DNA of 51,353 nt from Alphaproteobacteria bacterium (GCA_009781045.1 WQYW01000013.1:1-51353); one strand, 5' to 3'. Counted from the first letter of the stretch, positions 10,686-20,405 are shown. The notes: generated by a model from the sequence alone, not told the origin. Translations and numbers: made by a program.

Positions 10686-10907
10686 GTAATCTGGCGGCGC
10701 CGGAGCAGAAGAGGAGGATTGCGTGTACCCTGGCTGTCGTCCCTTCGTCGGGGGGGATGCGCGGGTTCGCGCTGCCGAATTCCGAATTCGCCGATGTCGT
10801 GGTGCGGGCGGGCAGGTGCCGCGAATCTGCGGCGCGCTTTCCAGAGGGGGCGGATGGCACGCGGTTTTCGAACCTGGCGCAGTTGAGGCAGAATTGTCCA
10901 CCTGCCT

Positions 10908-10952
10908 ATTTAGAGTTGAGTGAAACTACTAATACAACCTATGCATGCAAAT
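10908..10952. repeat. Diverged motif, copy C
   Basis: Shares CTATTT..AGTTG.GTGAA..TA.T...ACAAC with copy B, about 265 bp away. Its dyad is shorter (GTTG and CAAC). The DNA is locally AT-rich compared with its surroundings. Confidence 0.5.
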
Positions 10953-11864
10953 TTGCTGTCCCTGAAGGGAAGAAAGAGTGTATGCGATGGAGTTCTGCTC
11001 ATTCATCGCTGGACATATCTGCGTTTCTCCATACGATCAGTCTGGAGAACTGAAGCTGATTCGTGTTGCGTTGCGTTGCGTATCATCTCTGACAGGTTGA
11101 TTCATGACACATCGCCAAAATGCGCCTTCGGGCCGCGAGATCATGCTGTGCGGACAGATGCGGGTTGAGCAGGGGTGCGAGCGGAGACCTCTCAGCCTGG
11201 CGCGATTGTCCCGATGCAGGCAGAGGTTGCGCTGCAGGTTTAAGTCCCGTCGTCGTCACGTCGCAGTCACGGTCACAGCTTGTGCGCGCTGTCGCGAGCG
11301 GCCGCCTGACAGAGGCGTCTGGAGTCGTCTGGATGGCAATGGGATGGCGCCGTAACCGCCACCACCACAGGCGATAGCAAAGTTGAATGTCCGTCACCGA
11401 GCCGGCTGCCGTCATGGCGGCAGGGGCTTTGTGTTGCCGATCGCAAGGTTTCCCGGAGTGGATATGAGCATCGTCGAGGGCAGGACAAATCCGTGGCCGG
11501 GCAGGATGCCGTCGGCTGCGCAGGAATTCCCGGCCCAGGCCGTATCCGGCGTTGGGGTCGGAGCCCCGATCGCGGCGCCATCGCGGCGAAGCGCGGCCGC
11601 CACAGGCGCGGTCCGCGACAGCGATGCCCGCAGGCAGCCCATGCTGCTGGCGGCGTGCAGCGACATCGTCGCGGCAGATGCTCTCCTGCCGGCGCGCCAA
11701 CAGCCGTGCTCCGGCACGCACCTGCGGTGTCGGACGGCTCGTCTTCCAGGACCTCGCGCACGGCCACGAAAGCCGGATGGAGGTGCAGGGGTGAGAAGGG
11801 GCAGGCGGGGCGCGACAGGCCGCCTTATGGCGCGCGTGGACGCAGGTGCGGGGGCATGTGGCCG

Positions 11865-14396
11865 ATGACGACCGACGTATTTTCGATCAACGAATTCGAA
11901 TATCATTGCTATCGCCGCGATTATGAAACGGCAGGTCGCGAACTGCTGGTGCTGCTGGAGCGGATTGATCAGCACTATGGACTGTTGATGGACGTCGACG
12001 ACTGGGTGCAGTCGGAAATGGCGCGCGACATCATGGACGAGCATCTGACGACGCGGCTCGCCGCGGCGATCACGGCACTGGTCACCGATCCGGGATTCTC
12101 GATCACCAACTACGGGGTCAGCAAGCTTGCTCACTTCCAGCGCTGGCTTTCGGCCCTGTTCGCGGTCACCCCGTTTCGCAACGCCGACCACATCCTGCGC
12201 TCTTTCGGCTGCGATGCCGCGGCCAAGAACACGCTGTTTATGCGCGATACCGAACTGCGGAAATTCCAGCTTTTCTATCTCACCGATTCGGAGATGCTGC
12301 TGGACTGGGACATCTTCTGGGGCGTCAACAAGGTGGCCGCGGCCAATCTCGGCATCTCGCTGCTCGCAAGTCGCCTGATGGCCTCGCGTTCGGCGCATCA
12401 GAAACGCGAAATGCTGCTGTCCTGGCTGCCGGCGCGGCTCGGCGAAATCGACTGGGACGAGATCCCGTCGGGCGTGCTGCACGATGCCTATATGCATTGC
12501 AGCTACGCCGACATCCCGAGCAAACACAATCTCAAAAAGGCGATCAACCTCATCATCCGTCGCAAGCTGGCAAGCCTGCGTATTCATGATGTGACCCGCA
12601 AGGCACAGGTGGGTGGAGGAAAGCCGGTGGCTCTGGTGGTGCTGGAATGGTTCTCCAAGAACCACTCGATCTATCGCACCCATTCGCAGACCATGGTGGC
12701 GATGCGCGACAAATTCCATCTGATCGGTATGGGGTATGACGGCCGGGTGGATGATGTCGGCAGGGAGTTGTTCCACGAATATATCCCGATCCAGGGGGAT
12801 ACGGTCTTCGATCATGTTGCGCATATCCGCGAGGTCAGTGAGGCGCGCACCGCCCAGGTGATGTATATGCCGAGTGTCGGCATGTTCCCGACCACCATGA
12901 TCCTCGCCAACCTGCGGGTGGCGCCATTGCAGATGATGGCGCTCGGTCATCCGGCAACCACCCATGGTCATGCCATGGACTATGTGGTGGTGGAGGAGGA
13001 TTATGTCGGCGAGGACGCCTGCTTTTCGGAGCAGCTGCTGAAGCTCCCCAAAGACGGCATGCCCTATCGGCCGCCGGCGGCGATGCTCACGATGCGGCTC
13101 GAAGGCGGCCATCTGCCGCCGAAACCGTCGCTGCGAATGGTACGCATCGCGATCGCAGCTACCATCATCAAACTCAATCCGGGCTTTCTCACCATGTGTC
13201 GCACACTGGCGCGCGAAGCCTCTGTACCGGTGGAGTTCCACTTTCTGGTCGGGCAGGCCAGCGGGCTGACCTATCCGCAGGTGCGCAACATCGTCCACAA
13301 CCAGGTGGGCCGCTGTGCGGTGGTGCACCAGCACCAGGATTACGATGCCTACATGAAGGTGATCGCCGATTGCGACATGTTCCTCAACCCGTTCCCGTTC
13401 GGCAACACCAACGGGATCGTCGATACAGTCTGGGCCGGGTTGATGGGCGTGTGCAAGACCGGGCGCGAAGTCCATGAACATATCGATGAGGGCATGTTCC
13501 GCCGTCTGCGTTTTCCAGAATGGACCATTGCGCGCACCCCTGAGGACTACAGGAAGGCGGCACTGCGCATGATCAATGACGGTGCCGAGCGCAAGCGCCT
13601 GGCGCGGCAGCTGGCCGGGCCGAAAGCAATCCGGGAACTGATCTTCGAGGGGCGGCCCGAGATCCTGGGGGAGCGTATCTTCAGCCTGTGGCAGGCGCTG
13701 CCGCGGGAGGCGCGGAGCGCGCCGGGCAAGCGGGTGGCGCCGACCCGGCAGGTGCGGGCGGAAGGACCGGCGGGGGTTCCGGACTGGCTGGCGCGGGAGG
13801 TCGAGGACTATTTCGTGGTCGCGTTCCGGCGCACGCCGCGTGTCGTCATCGATATCGGTGCCAATATCGGAGCCTTTGCGTTGCGGGCGCACCGCCAGTG
13901 GCCGGGAGCGCGGATCATCGCCTATGAACCGCTGCCCTCCAATGTGGCGCGGCTGCGCGCCAATCTCGGTGTCTGGGCCGAGATTGTTCCCGCTGCGGTG
14001 CGTGCCACTTCCGGCACCCAGAGCATTTTCCTCGGCGATCTGTTTGTCACCGGAGGCTTCACCAAAGGTGTCCGGCAGCGCGAGGACCAGATCGCGGTTG
14101 ATTGCGTGGCGGCAAAGGATCTGCCGGGATGTGATCTGCTCAAGATCGACACCGAGGGGTCGGAGGTCGAGATCCTGAGCAACATCAACCTGGATCGTAT
14201 CAACACCATTCTGGTCGAGTTTCACAGCCGGAAGGATGCAGACACGATCCGGCGGCGGCTGTCTTCGAGCTTCGACTGCATCTCCGGCCAGTCGGGTGAG
14301 GAGGTCGGCACCCTGATCCTCGAACGCAGGGATGAGACGTCGGAGTCACAGATGGCGCGTCAACAGGAAAACGCGCTGGTTTTGGAGGAAGTCTGA
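11865..14396 (+). CDS. HMW1C-like N-glycosyltransferase (GT41) fused to FkbM methyltransferase
   Basis: An 843-residue two-domain cytosolic enzyme. Residues 1 to about 615 match HMW1C-type N-glycosyltransferases, which transfer hexose from a UDP-sugar to Asn in NX(S/T) sites of adhesins before secretion. Diagnostic blocks are ALGHPATTHGHAMDY (near 360), NPFPFGNTNGIVD (from 508) and CKTGREVHEHIDEG (near 529). After a Gly/Pro/Arg-rich linker, residues about 645-830 form an FkbM-type SAM methyltransferase: VVIDIGANIGAFALRA (Asp 663), YEPLPSN, and LLKIDTEGSEVEIL (near 758-770). Known HMW1C proteins are about 620 residues, so the fusion is the oddity; the methyltransferase could modify the added sugar. 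I start at the ATG at 11865, with GGGGG upstream; the frame is open from 11493 but that leader is spacer-like. It is followed 3 bases later by a sapC gene. No large adhesin substrate is in the window. Confidence 0.9.
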   Translation: MTTDVFSINEFEYHCYRRDYETAGRELLVLLERIDQHYGLLMDVDDWVQSEMARDIMDEHLTTRLAAAITALVTDPGFSITNYGVSKLAHFQRWLSALFAVTPFRNADHILRSFGCDAAAKNTLFMRDTELRKFQLFYLTDSEMLLDWDIFWGVNKVAAANLGISLLASRLMASRSAHQKREMLLSWLPARLGEIDWDEIPSGVLHDAYMHCSYADIPSKHNLKKAINLIIRRKLASLRIHDVTRKAQVGGGKPVALVVLEWFSKNHSIYRTHSQTMVAMRDKFHLIGMGYDGRVDDVGRELFHEYIPIQGDTVFDHVAHIREVSEARTAQVMYMPSVGMFPTTMILANLRVAPLQMMALGHPATTHGHAMDYVVVEEDYVGEDACFSEQLLKLPKDGMPYRPPAAMLTMRLEGGHLPPKPSLRMVRIAIAATIIKLNPGFLTMCRTLAREASVPVEFHFLVGQASGLTYPQVRNIVHNQVGRCAVVHQHQDYDAYMKVIADCDMFLNPFPFGNTNGIVDTVWAGLMGVCKTGREVHEHIDEGMFRRLRFPEWTIARTPEDYRKAALRMINDGAERKRLARQLAGPKAIRELIFEGRPEILGERIFSLWQALPREARSAPGKRVAPTRQVRAEGPAGVPDWLAREVEDYFVVAFRRTPRVVIDIGANIGAFALRAHRQWPGARIIAYEPLPSNVARLRANLGVWAEIVPAAVRATSGTQSIFLGDLFVTGGFTKGVRQREDQIAVDCVAAKDLPGCDLLKIDTEGSEVEILSNINLDRINTILVEFHSRKDADTIRRRLSSSFDCISGQSGEEVGTLILERRDETSESQMARQQENALVLEEV

Positions 14397-14399
14397 ACC

Positions 14400-15236
14400 A
14401 TGTTGAAAGAGTGCGACAGACCCATGCCACAGTTCTATCAGTGGCCGATGGCGTTGAATGCCAGGGGACACCGTCACGCCGGCATCCGGGCGACACCCGG
14501 ATACGACTTCAGCCGCAGGGCGATGTCGGTGCCGCTGCGAGCCAGCGAGTTCGCGGAAGCGGTCAGCGATTATCCGATCGTGTTCACCGACAAGGGCACC
14601 CCGGTGCCGCTGGCCATCCTCAGCTATGAGGCGGACCGCAATCTGTTCGTGGCCGAGGACGGATCCTGGCGGGTGGAAGCCTATCTGCCGCTCTATGTGC
14701 GGCGCTATCCCTTCATCGGCATGGAGCGGACCACGGGTGAGATCTCACTTGGCATCGATGCCAGTTCGGGTCTGTTTGTGCCGCGCGCCCGAGAGGGGCG
14801 GGACCTGCGCCTGTTTGACGATGAGGAGCAGCTGACCGAGGTCGGACGTTTCGGGGCCGCTCTGTGCACGGCCTGGAATGAAGGCGAGGGCGCGACGGGA
14901 GCCTTTGTCGAGGCTCTGGTCGAGACCGATCTGCTGCAGGCGGGGCGTATCGAGATGAAACTCGCCGATGGCTGCATCCAGGTGGTCGATGGATTTCTGG
15001 CGGTGAACGAAACGGCGTTCCGTGCGCTGCCGCCGTCGACCGTACTCAGCTGGCACGAATCGGGTTGGCTCGACCTCGTCACCCTCCACCTCGCCTCGCA
15101 GCGCAACTGGGCGCGGCTGGCGGCGATCGGAGCCATGCCGGTGGTGGAACGGGACAGGAAATGTCAGGCCGCACGGCGTGCCGGCGTCAGGCATATGGCC
15201 AGCAACGATCCGGGGCTGGCACGCGTCGCGAGCTAG
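14400..15236 (+). CDS. SapC family protein
   Basis: A 278-residue protein of the SapC family (PF07277), named after an S-layer-associated gene product. Supporting segments are SDYPIVFTD near residue 56, the hallmark PLYVRRYPFIG near residue 98, and LFVPRAREGRDLRLFDDEEQ near residue 130. No signal peptide or membrane helix is seen, so it is probably cytosolic. SapC genes often sit beside surface-protein or glycosyltransferase genes, and their biochemical role is not established. It starts 3 bases after the glycosyltransferase stop with AGGAAG upstream, so the two are almost certainly translated from one mRNA. This links SapC to the modification of an exported protein. Confidence 0.85.
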   Translation: MLKECDRPMPQFYQWPMALNARGHRHAGIRATPGYDFSRRAMSVPLRASEFAEAVSDYPIVFTDKGTPVPLAILSYEADRNLFVAEDGSWRVEAYLPLYVRRYPFIGMERTTGEISLGIDASSGLFVPRAREGRDLRLFDDEEQLTEVGRFGAALCTAWNEGEGATGAFVEALVETDLLQAGRIEMKLADGCIQVVDGFLAVNETAFRALPPSTVLSWHESGWLDLVTLHLASQRNWARLAAIGAMPVVERDRKCQAARRAGVRHMASNDPGLARVAS

Positions 15237-15287
15237 GGCGTCCGGCCCGGCAGCGACGTGAAGGCATTGATACCAGGAAGGATCAGG

Positions 15288-15968
15288 ATGATGAAACCCC
15301 GATCGACACCCACGCTGCTGGCAACGGGTTGTGTTGCGCTTGCGATTGGCGGCGCGGGCGCTGTGCTGGCGCAGCAGGCCGCGTCAACCGCGCGCGTAGC
15401 GCCCGCGCAGCTTCAGGCCGGAAAGCCGGCGCTGAGCGCGGTGGCGGCAAAAAGGCCGGCCGCCGCAGTGCCGACCGTGCAGCCCCAGACGGGCCAGGCG
15501 GTCGCGGCGGGGCGCCAGGCGGTCGCTTCCAGTTCCGAGAGCGTGTTCGATCAGCAGATCCGTGAGGGCCGGATCGACACCTGCGCCAAGGTGTTCGGCG
15601 TCCTCGGTCGTGGTCTCACCGACGGCTACTCCTATGCGGTGCGCAGCCAATGGAATGCCCAGGCGGTGAATGGCCACGCCATTCAGTCTCTGGTCGCGCT
15701 CAGGCACCCCTCGGTGCAGCAGACCGGTGCGGGCATCGTGTTTACGGCACCGGTCGGCAGGTCCTGCGAGGGCTCTGTGGTGCGGGTGACGCCAATCCAG
15801 AAGAACTGCGTCGAGGTCGCGGCCGATCTCGCGAAATCGAATGGACGCAACATCCCGCTGGGGGATCTGCCACTGGTGGCGATGCCAAATGGCAGCCAGA
15901 TCATGCTGCTGCCCTCCGACAGGATCTGTATCTCGGTGACGGTGCTGCGGGCCGCGACCGCGGGTTGA
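15288..15968 (+). CDS. Secreted hypothetical protein in the glycosylation operon
   Basis: A 226-residue protein with a Sec signal peptide (PTLLATGCVALAIGGAGAVLA, then QQAAS). A low-complexity Ala/Gln/Val region follows to about residue 85, then a compact domain of about 140 residues beginning FDQQIREGRIDTCAKVFGVL, with four Cys in the mature part (near CAKV, SCEGS, NCVEV, ICISV). I recognise no family. It begins 51 bases after sapC with AGGAAGG and AGG sites upstream; an in-frame GTG at 15258 is an alternative start. Position makes it a candidate substrate or partner of the glycosylation genes, but this is inference from neighbourhood only. Confidence 0.7.
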   Translation: MMKPRSTPTLLATGCVALAIGGAGAVLAQQAASTARVAPAQLQAGKPALSAVAAKRPAAAVPTVQPQTGQAVAAGRQAVASSSESVFDQQIREGRIDTCAKVFGVLGRGLTDGYSYAVRSQWNAQAVNGHAIQSLVALRHPSVQQTGAGIVFTAPVGRSCEGSVVRVTPIQKNCVEVAADLAKSNGRNIPLGDLPLVAMPNGSQIMLLPSDRICISVTVLRAATAG

Positions 15969-16610
15969 TGTTGGAGAGGAAGGGTCCGACAGGTGAGAGA
16001 TCCGCTGCGTCCATAAAGTCGCAGCCGGGGCCATTGGGGCCATTGGGGGGGGTGACCACAGCGCCGGAGCCTGCCGGTTTTTCCCGCATGTGAGCTGTGG
16101 GAGCCGAGCGCATCCATGCTTCGGTTGAGCCCCTGATCGCGGTGGCGAGGAGCGCCGGTGACGGGCCGATCCGGCGGCTTCTGACATTCTGCTCGCGCTT
16201 CGGGACGAACTGCCGAAACCGGAAATGATGATGCTGGCGCCGGAGCGCGGATGTGGCGGGTATCCTGTGGCCCTCAGAACGTCAGGATCAGCCTGGTGCG
16301 GCGTGCGCGCGTGCGGGCGGCCTGACCGGGTCCAGCGTCACGGACTCGATCGGCACGCTTTGAGAAAGAAATTTCCGCTCCTCTAATTTGAACGGGGGCG
16401 AGTCCGCCTGTCACCGAGCGCAAGGGAATCACGGGCCGTGCGCGCCCCTGAGCGCATCGGAACCCGCCTGCCGCGCTTTGCGATGTTGCGAGAAGCGTGG
16501 TGAAAGGCGCGCCTGGCGGAAGGGGATCTGAATCACGAGCGAAAACCGCTTGCTTTCGCTTTGCCAGTTCCATTACAAATCACAGCACAATCAGTCTGAG
16601 GCTGGAAACC
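15969..16610. other. Intergenic region
   Basis: About 640 bp with no recognisable gene. A short direct repeat, GGGGCCATT in tandem, lies near 16028-16048. The last 60 bases are AT-richer and probably carry the promoter of the following membrane-protein gene. Confidence 0.45.
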
Positions 16611-17066
16611 ATGCGTGTCCTTCATCCCGTGGCTGGCACTGTTGCGCTTGTGTGCGTTTGCTGTTTCTGGCTTTCGACTGTGGCAGCTGAGATTCTCGCC
16701 CTTGCCATCGGCAGCGAGGCCATGGTTGTTGCGGTCAAAACCGCAATCCCCTTTGGCTTTATCATCCTGGTTCCGGCCCTGATTGCCACCGCCGTTTCCG
16801 GATTTCGCCTGAATGCCGGGAGGGTGATGCCCCTGACCCGCCGCAAGCAGCGCCGCATGCCGTTCATTATCGTGACCGGCGTGGTCATCCTCATCCCGAG
16901 CGCTCTCTATCTGGCCTCCGCCGCCCGCGCCCACTCCTTCGGAACGGTCTTCATCCTGGTGCAGGCCATTGAGCTGATTGCCGGAGCCGTCAATATTTCG
17001 CTGCTGAGGCTGAATATGCGTGACGGACTGCAGATGAAGGCGGAGCGCGCAGCAGCGAAGGGCTGA
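16611..17066 (+). CDS. Hypothetical four-helix inner-membrane protein
   Basis: A 151-residue protein with four predicted membrane helices: about 8-32 (VAGTVALVCVCCFWLSTVAA), 43-65 (AIPFGFIILVPALIATAVSG), 83-105 (PFIIVTGVVILIPSALYLAS) and 110-132. A basic loop (LTRRKQRRMP) sits between helices 2 and 3, and a basic C-terminus follows helix 4. I chose the ATG at 16611 because the frame upstream of it is spacer-like and GAGGCTGGAAA precedes it. No conserved catalytic motif is seen. The architecture resembles small uncharacterised alphaproteobacterial membrane proteins. Function unknown. Confidence 0.7.
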   Translation: MRVLHPVAGTVALVCVCCFWLSTVAAEILALAIGSEAMVVAVKTAIPFGFIILVPALIATAVSGFRLNAGRVMPLTRRKQRRMPFIIVTGVVILIPSALYLASAARAHSFGTVFILVQAIELIAGAVNISLLRLNMRDGLQMKAERAAAKG

Positions 17067-18361
17067 AGAGCCTTCCCGCAGGATGTCTTTCGCCTTACCT
17101 GGCTACCGTCTGGCAGGGGCGTGGAGCGCTGGCTCCATGCGCCATTCCGGCAGGCGGTCCCCAGCCGTCAGGCTGTCGCCACTTGCAATCCACCGGGATT
17201 CTGCGCCGCGGCGGCTTCCGTCACCGGGGATGCCGAATCCCCGGCATCGAAAATGGGGTGCGGCAGAACAGGAACCGTCGCGATCCGGCAATTGCGGGTG
17301 GCTTGCCTTTGAGCGCGTGCTGTCGCGGGCGAGGTTGTGGAGGGGGCCAATATTTCAGTGGCTCTTGATGAAGGATAGGTGCAGGTTTGGGTTGGCGACC
17401 GAGGGCCGGCGTCTTGCCGGCCACCGGGAGCCAGCCGACGCATTGGAGGGGCCGGCCAGTGGGGCTGGTGTTTGCCGCGCGGCACGCAGGGATACCGCGC
17501 TGGCGGCTCGTTTTGCTGCACCCTGCTACAGCGTGCCCGGCGTCCGACAGGCGCTGGCAAATATACATGAAGCACGATGAAGCACGTTCGTTGTTCTTTG
17601 CGGTTCGGAGGTCGAAGCGTCTGGAATTAAAGTGCGTTGCGGATCATGCCAGATCAGGCCGGACGGGTCGGCGTCGCCCCTTGCCGCGCCCGGGGCTGAT
17701 TGCGCGCACCACGCCCTGCGCCCTGCGCAATCAGCGGTCTGGCGGGCTGATGTTACCGGGCAGGGAGGCTGCCGCTTCATGCTTCATCAGATGTCGACAT
17801 TGCGATCAGGAACCCGGCCCGGGATGCCCGACGGAGCCGCCCGCGTCGGGACAGGAAAGCAGATTGGTTTCTTGCGACCCCTGACACAACCAGAGGTTGG
17901 TTGTTTTCTCCCGGACGGCAGCTTCGCGCCCACCGCAGGTCCTGAACCCCGGATCCACGGATGCGACCTGTCTGTTTGACCGCCAGATCCGGCATCTGGC
18001 ATGCAATCCGGCATGCGCAGTCCAGGTGCCGGGCAGACTTCGCCGTATGCACATGCGTCATGGCCAAGCAACATCCGCGAGTTATTCACAGCTGACACTA
18101 CCAGAGGGCGTGAATTGATACCGCGGCGCAAGAGCGTAATGACACATAGAAAGCTCTGGTGGTAAACGGTTGGCTTCGATTCCGTCCCACTTCGGGTGAC
18201 GAGCCGAATCTCGAACGAGAGCGGAAAGCAATCCATAGCGCTGGCAACCTCCATAATCCTGAGGGTTTTCCGGCAGTTCCGCATGGCGGATCAGTTCCGA
18301 TGTCGACGCCACGTCGCGCATCAAGGCTGATGCGATTCAAACTGGGAACGGTGAGAAGGTC
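17067..18361. other. Gene-poor spacer
   Basis: About 1.3 kb without a convincing gene. A perfect hairpin with 7-base arms (GGCCGGC, GTCTT loop, GCCGGCC) is at 17404-17422, and GGGCAGGG is at 17758. The last 250 bp, less GC-rich, should include the promoter of the XRE regulator. Confidence 0.5.
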
Positions 18362-18757
18362 ATGAAAAGGCAACCCGCTGGCAAGCCCGAACAACGCAGC
18401 GCCGGAAGCCACGACGTTGAACTTGGCAAACGCATTCGCGTGCGTCGTGTCGAGATGAAGATCTCTCAGTCTGAACTTGGCGAGAAGCTTGGCGTCAGTT
18501 TCCAGCAGATCCAGAAATACGAAAAAGGCATCAATCGCGTCGGTGCCGCCCGCCTTGAGCGCATTGCAGCGGTCCTGGACGTTCCGGTCACCTTTTTCTA
18601 TGACGCCGACAGGAGGAGCCGCGAAGTCGACAGCCTGTTGTTCATTGACTCTGCCTTCAGTCTGCGACTCCTGCGCGCCTATAATAACATCAAGGATCAG
18701 GCGCTGCAGCGCCAGCTGGTGACACTGGTCGAGGCCATCGCGTCCAGAGAAGATTGA
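18362..18757 (+). CDS. XRE/Cro-type helix-turn-helix regulator
   Basis: A 131-residue DNA-binding protein. The HTH_3 domain covers residues about 21-76: LGKRIRVRRVEMKISQSELG, then VSFQQIQKYEKGINRVGAAR, then LERIAAVLDVPVTFFYD. The SQSELGEKLGVSFQQIQKYE helix pair is the classic recognition unit. The C-terminus is a short helical segment (LLRAYNNIKDQALQRQLVTLVEAIA) that probably dimerises. This layout is widespread in Rhizobiales, where many copies exist and targets are rarely known. The start has GAGAAGG upstream. It stands alone between two gene-poor spacers, so no target can be inferred. Confidence 0.9.
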   Translation: MKRQPAGKPEQRSAGSHDVELGKRIRVRRVEMKISQSELGEKLGVSFQQIQKYEKGINRVGAARLERIAAVLDVPVTFFYDADRRSREVDSLLFIDSAFSLRLLRAYNNIKDQALQRQLVTLVEAIASRED

Positions 18758-20081
18758 GCCTGATGTCGGATTGCGGCGGGGAAAAGTGCTCGCTTGAGTT
18801 GATTGGTGCACAGATGTGCAACCCTGGCCTGCGGCAAAACGTCATGTCCACAGCCTGCGGCTGGGTGCGCGTGCGCCATACATCGGTTGATCGCAAAAAG
18901 CGTGAAATTCGCTCCTGACCTCCTGACACCAGGTGTTGATGGTTTTTGCGACAGAGCTGGTCGCTGAGATCCGCAGCCACCGCAATGATTGCGGGTCGGC
19001 CGCAGCAAAAGCGTCGATGGCGGACGGCTGCCGGATTTCGCAGGAGGCACGCAGATCCGCACACGCAGCTGGCGGAAGCGGCCGGGACCTGCTGCCTGAG
19101 AAGAGATCAATGTGGCCGATGTGCGATGTGTCGGGCCGCTGTCGCTCGATTCCGGATCCCGGGCGGTGACGCGCGGGTCGGGAAGCGGCGGGATCGACGC
19201 GGCGGCGCCAGGGCGGGAGATGGCAGCCGTTTCCCGGGGAGCCTGTCGGACCTGGGCCGATTCGGCGGGCCTTGCTATTCTCGATTATTTTGTTTCCTTT
19301 CGCCGCAGGTATTGACGCGAAGATTTCAAAAGCCCGGGCATCTTTTGCCGTTTGTTTCAGGAATCGCACTGAAATCCGTGAAGCCTGACTGCGCTGCTGG
19401 ATCCGGCTCCTGCGCGGTAACAGCTTTCTGAGCCTGGCGCGACAGGGAGGGCAGGCGTGAGAGGAAGACAGAAACGGCAGTGCGTGCGACCTGTTTGACG
19501 CCATTCAGCTGTGACAGCGCAGGCTGCGCTGCGCGGGCGCGCCGGCGTAACACCGGGAAAATTGCGGGATCTGCGAGCTGTTGCGTGCAGCCCGAGCCGG
19601 ATCGTGTGCGGTTTGCGTTCGGTGTCGCAGGGCAGCGCCGGACCGTGACACCATCTGCTGCGCGAAACTGGAGGATCGCGCATGCAGGTCTGGTCTCCCG
19701 TGCCGTGCGTTTTCGCAGTTCCATCGCTGGCGCGCAGCCGGGAGGCTGGCGGGAAGGGCGCGCGCCGTCAATCCGGCTCTGCGGGATCGCTGTGATCTGC
19801 CGACGCAGCGATGGGGACCCGGGCGTGAAAGCTGCGCATCTGTCTTTGCGGATGGTCGGCTGCGACGGTGGCGACACGCGCTGCTGGCGCAGGCTGCGCT
19901 CTCCCGGCACAGGCAGGGCCCGCTTCGCGTTCCCTGCCTCCGCAAAGCGCGCATCCTGCTGCAACAATCCGGGCACGGGGGCGAGGAGACGGCGGGTGTG
20001 GCCGCGGAGCCGCACGCAGACTGCCGAATTCGAAAGATTTCTTAGTATTGCGTTAACCAGCTGCGTGCGATTTCCGGGAGT
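18758..20081. other. Gene-poor spacer
   Basis: About 1.3 kb. Overlapping frames on both strands reach 360 codons but have spacer-like composition and no recognisable domain. Nothing specific seen. Confidence 0.5.
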
Positions 20082-20405
20082 ATGGTCACTCGTTCGCGTC
20101 TGCAGTCGATTCTGACGGGGCTTGCTCTTTATGTGATGGCGGCGGGCATCATCGGCTATTTCGCCATCAACGCCTATACCGGCAGATATGGTTTGACGGC
20201 GCAGCAGGAACTCGACCAGGAGATCGTCAGCCTGACCCGGGAACTGGAGCAGCTGAAGCACGAACGCGCGGAGCTGGAACAGCGTGTGTCGCTGTTGCGG
20301 CCGGAACATATCGACCCTGATATGCTGGAAGAACAGGCGCGGCGGCAGCTCAACTATGTCAATCCCCGTGATGTGCTGCGGATGACCAATCGCGTGGCGC
20401 CCTGA
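20082..20405 (+). CDS. ftsB: FtsB-like septum formation initiator (DivIC family)
   Basis: A 107-residue bitopic division protein. A short basic N-terminus precedes one membrane helix (ILTGLALYVMAAGIIGYFAI, residues 10-29), then a periplasmic coiled coil (about 38-72, with LTRELEQLKHERAELEQRVS) and the conserved tail HIDPDMLEEQARRQLNYVNP. FtsB joins FtsL and FtsQ in the complex that activates septal peptidoglycan synthesis. Length and architecture fit. In many Rhizobiales ftsB is followed by the pyruvate dehydrogenase genes; here about 860 bp of gene-free DNA follows instead. GGGAG lies very close to the ATG. Confidence 0.88.
   Translation: MVTRSRLQSILTGLALYVMAAGIIGYFAINAYTGRYGLTAQQELDQEIVSLTRELEQLKHERAELEQRVSLLRPEHIDPDMLEEQARRQLNYVNPRDVLRMTNRVAP

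Larger units (their letters stand above)
8679..11864. other. 3.2-kb gene-free region
   Basis: No convincing gene on either strand. Open frames of 100-290 codons occur in several overlapping phases, as expected in GC-rich DNA with few stops, and have no recognisable domain. Visible structure: a 12-base palindrome CGGCAATTGCCG at 8941-8952, a short hairpin around GGCGGC/GCCGCC at 10601-10615, a three-copy diverged motif at 10354-10950, and a TTGCG microsatellite near 11065. G exceeds C on the plus strand over much of 9000-10300. Confidence 0.5.

Noticed and set aside
11412..14225. 937-codon open frame on the minus strand
   Set aside because: It is antisense to the glycosyltransferase-methyltransferase gene; the plus strand has clear family motifs, and the minus product is His/Arg/Asp-rich, typical of the complement of GC-rich coding DNA.
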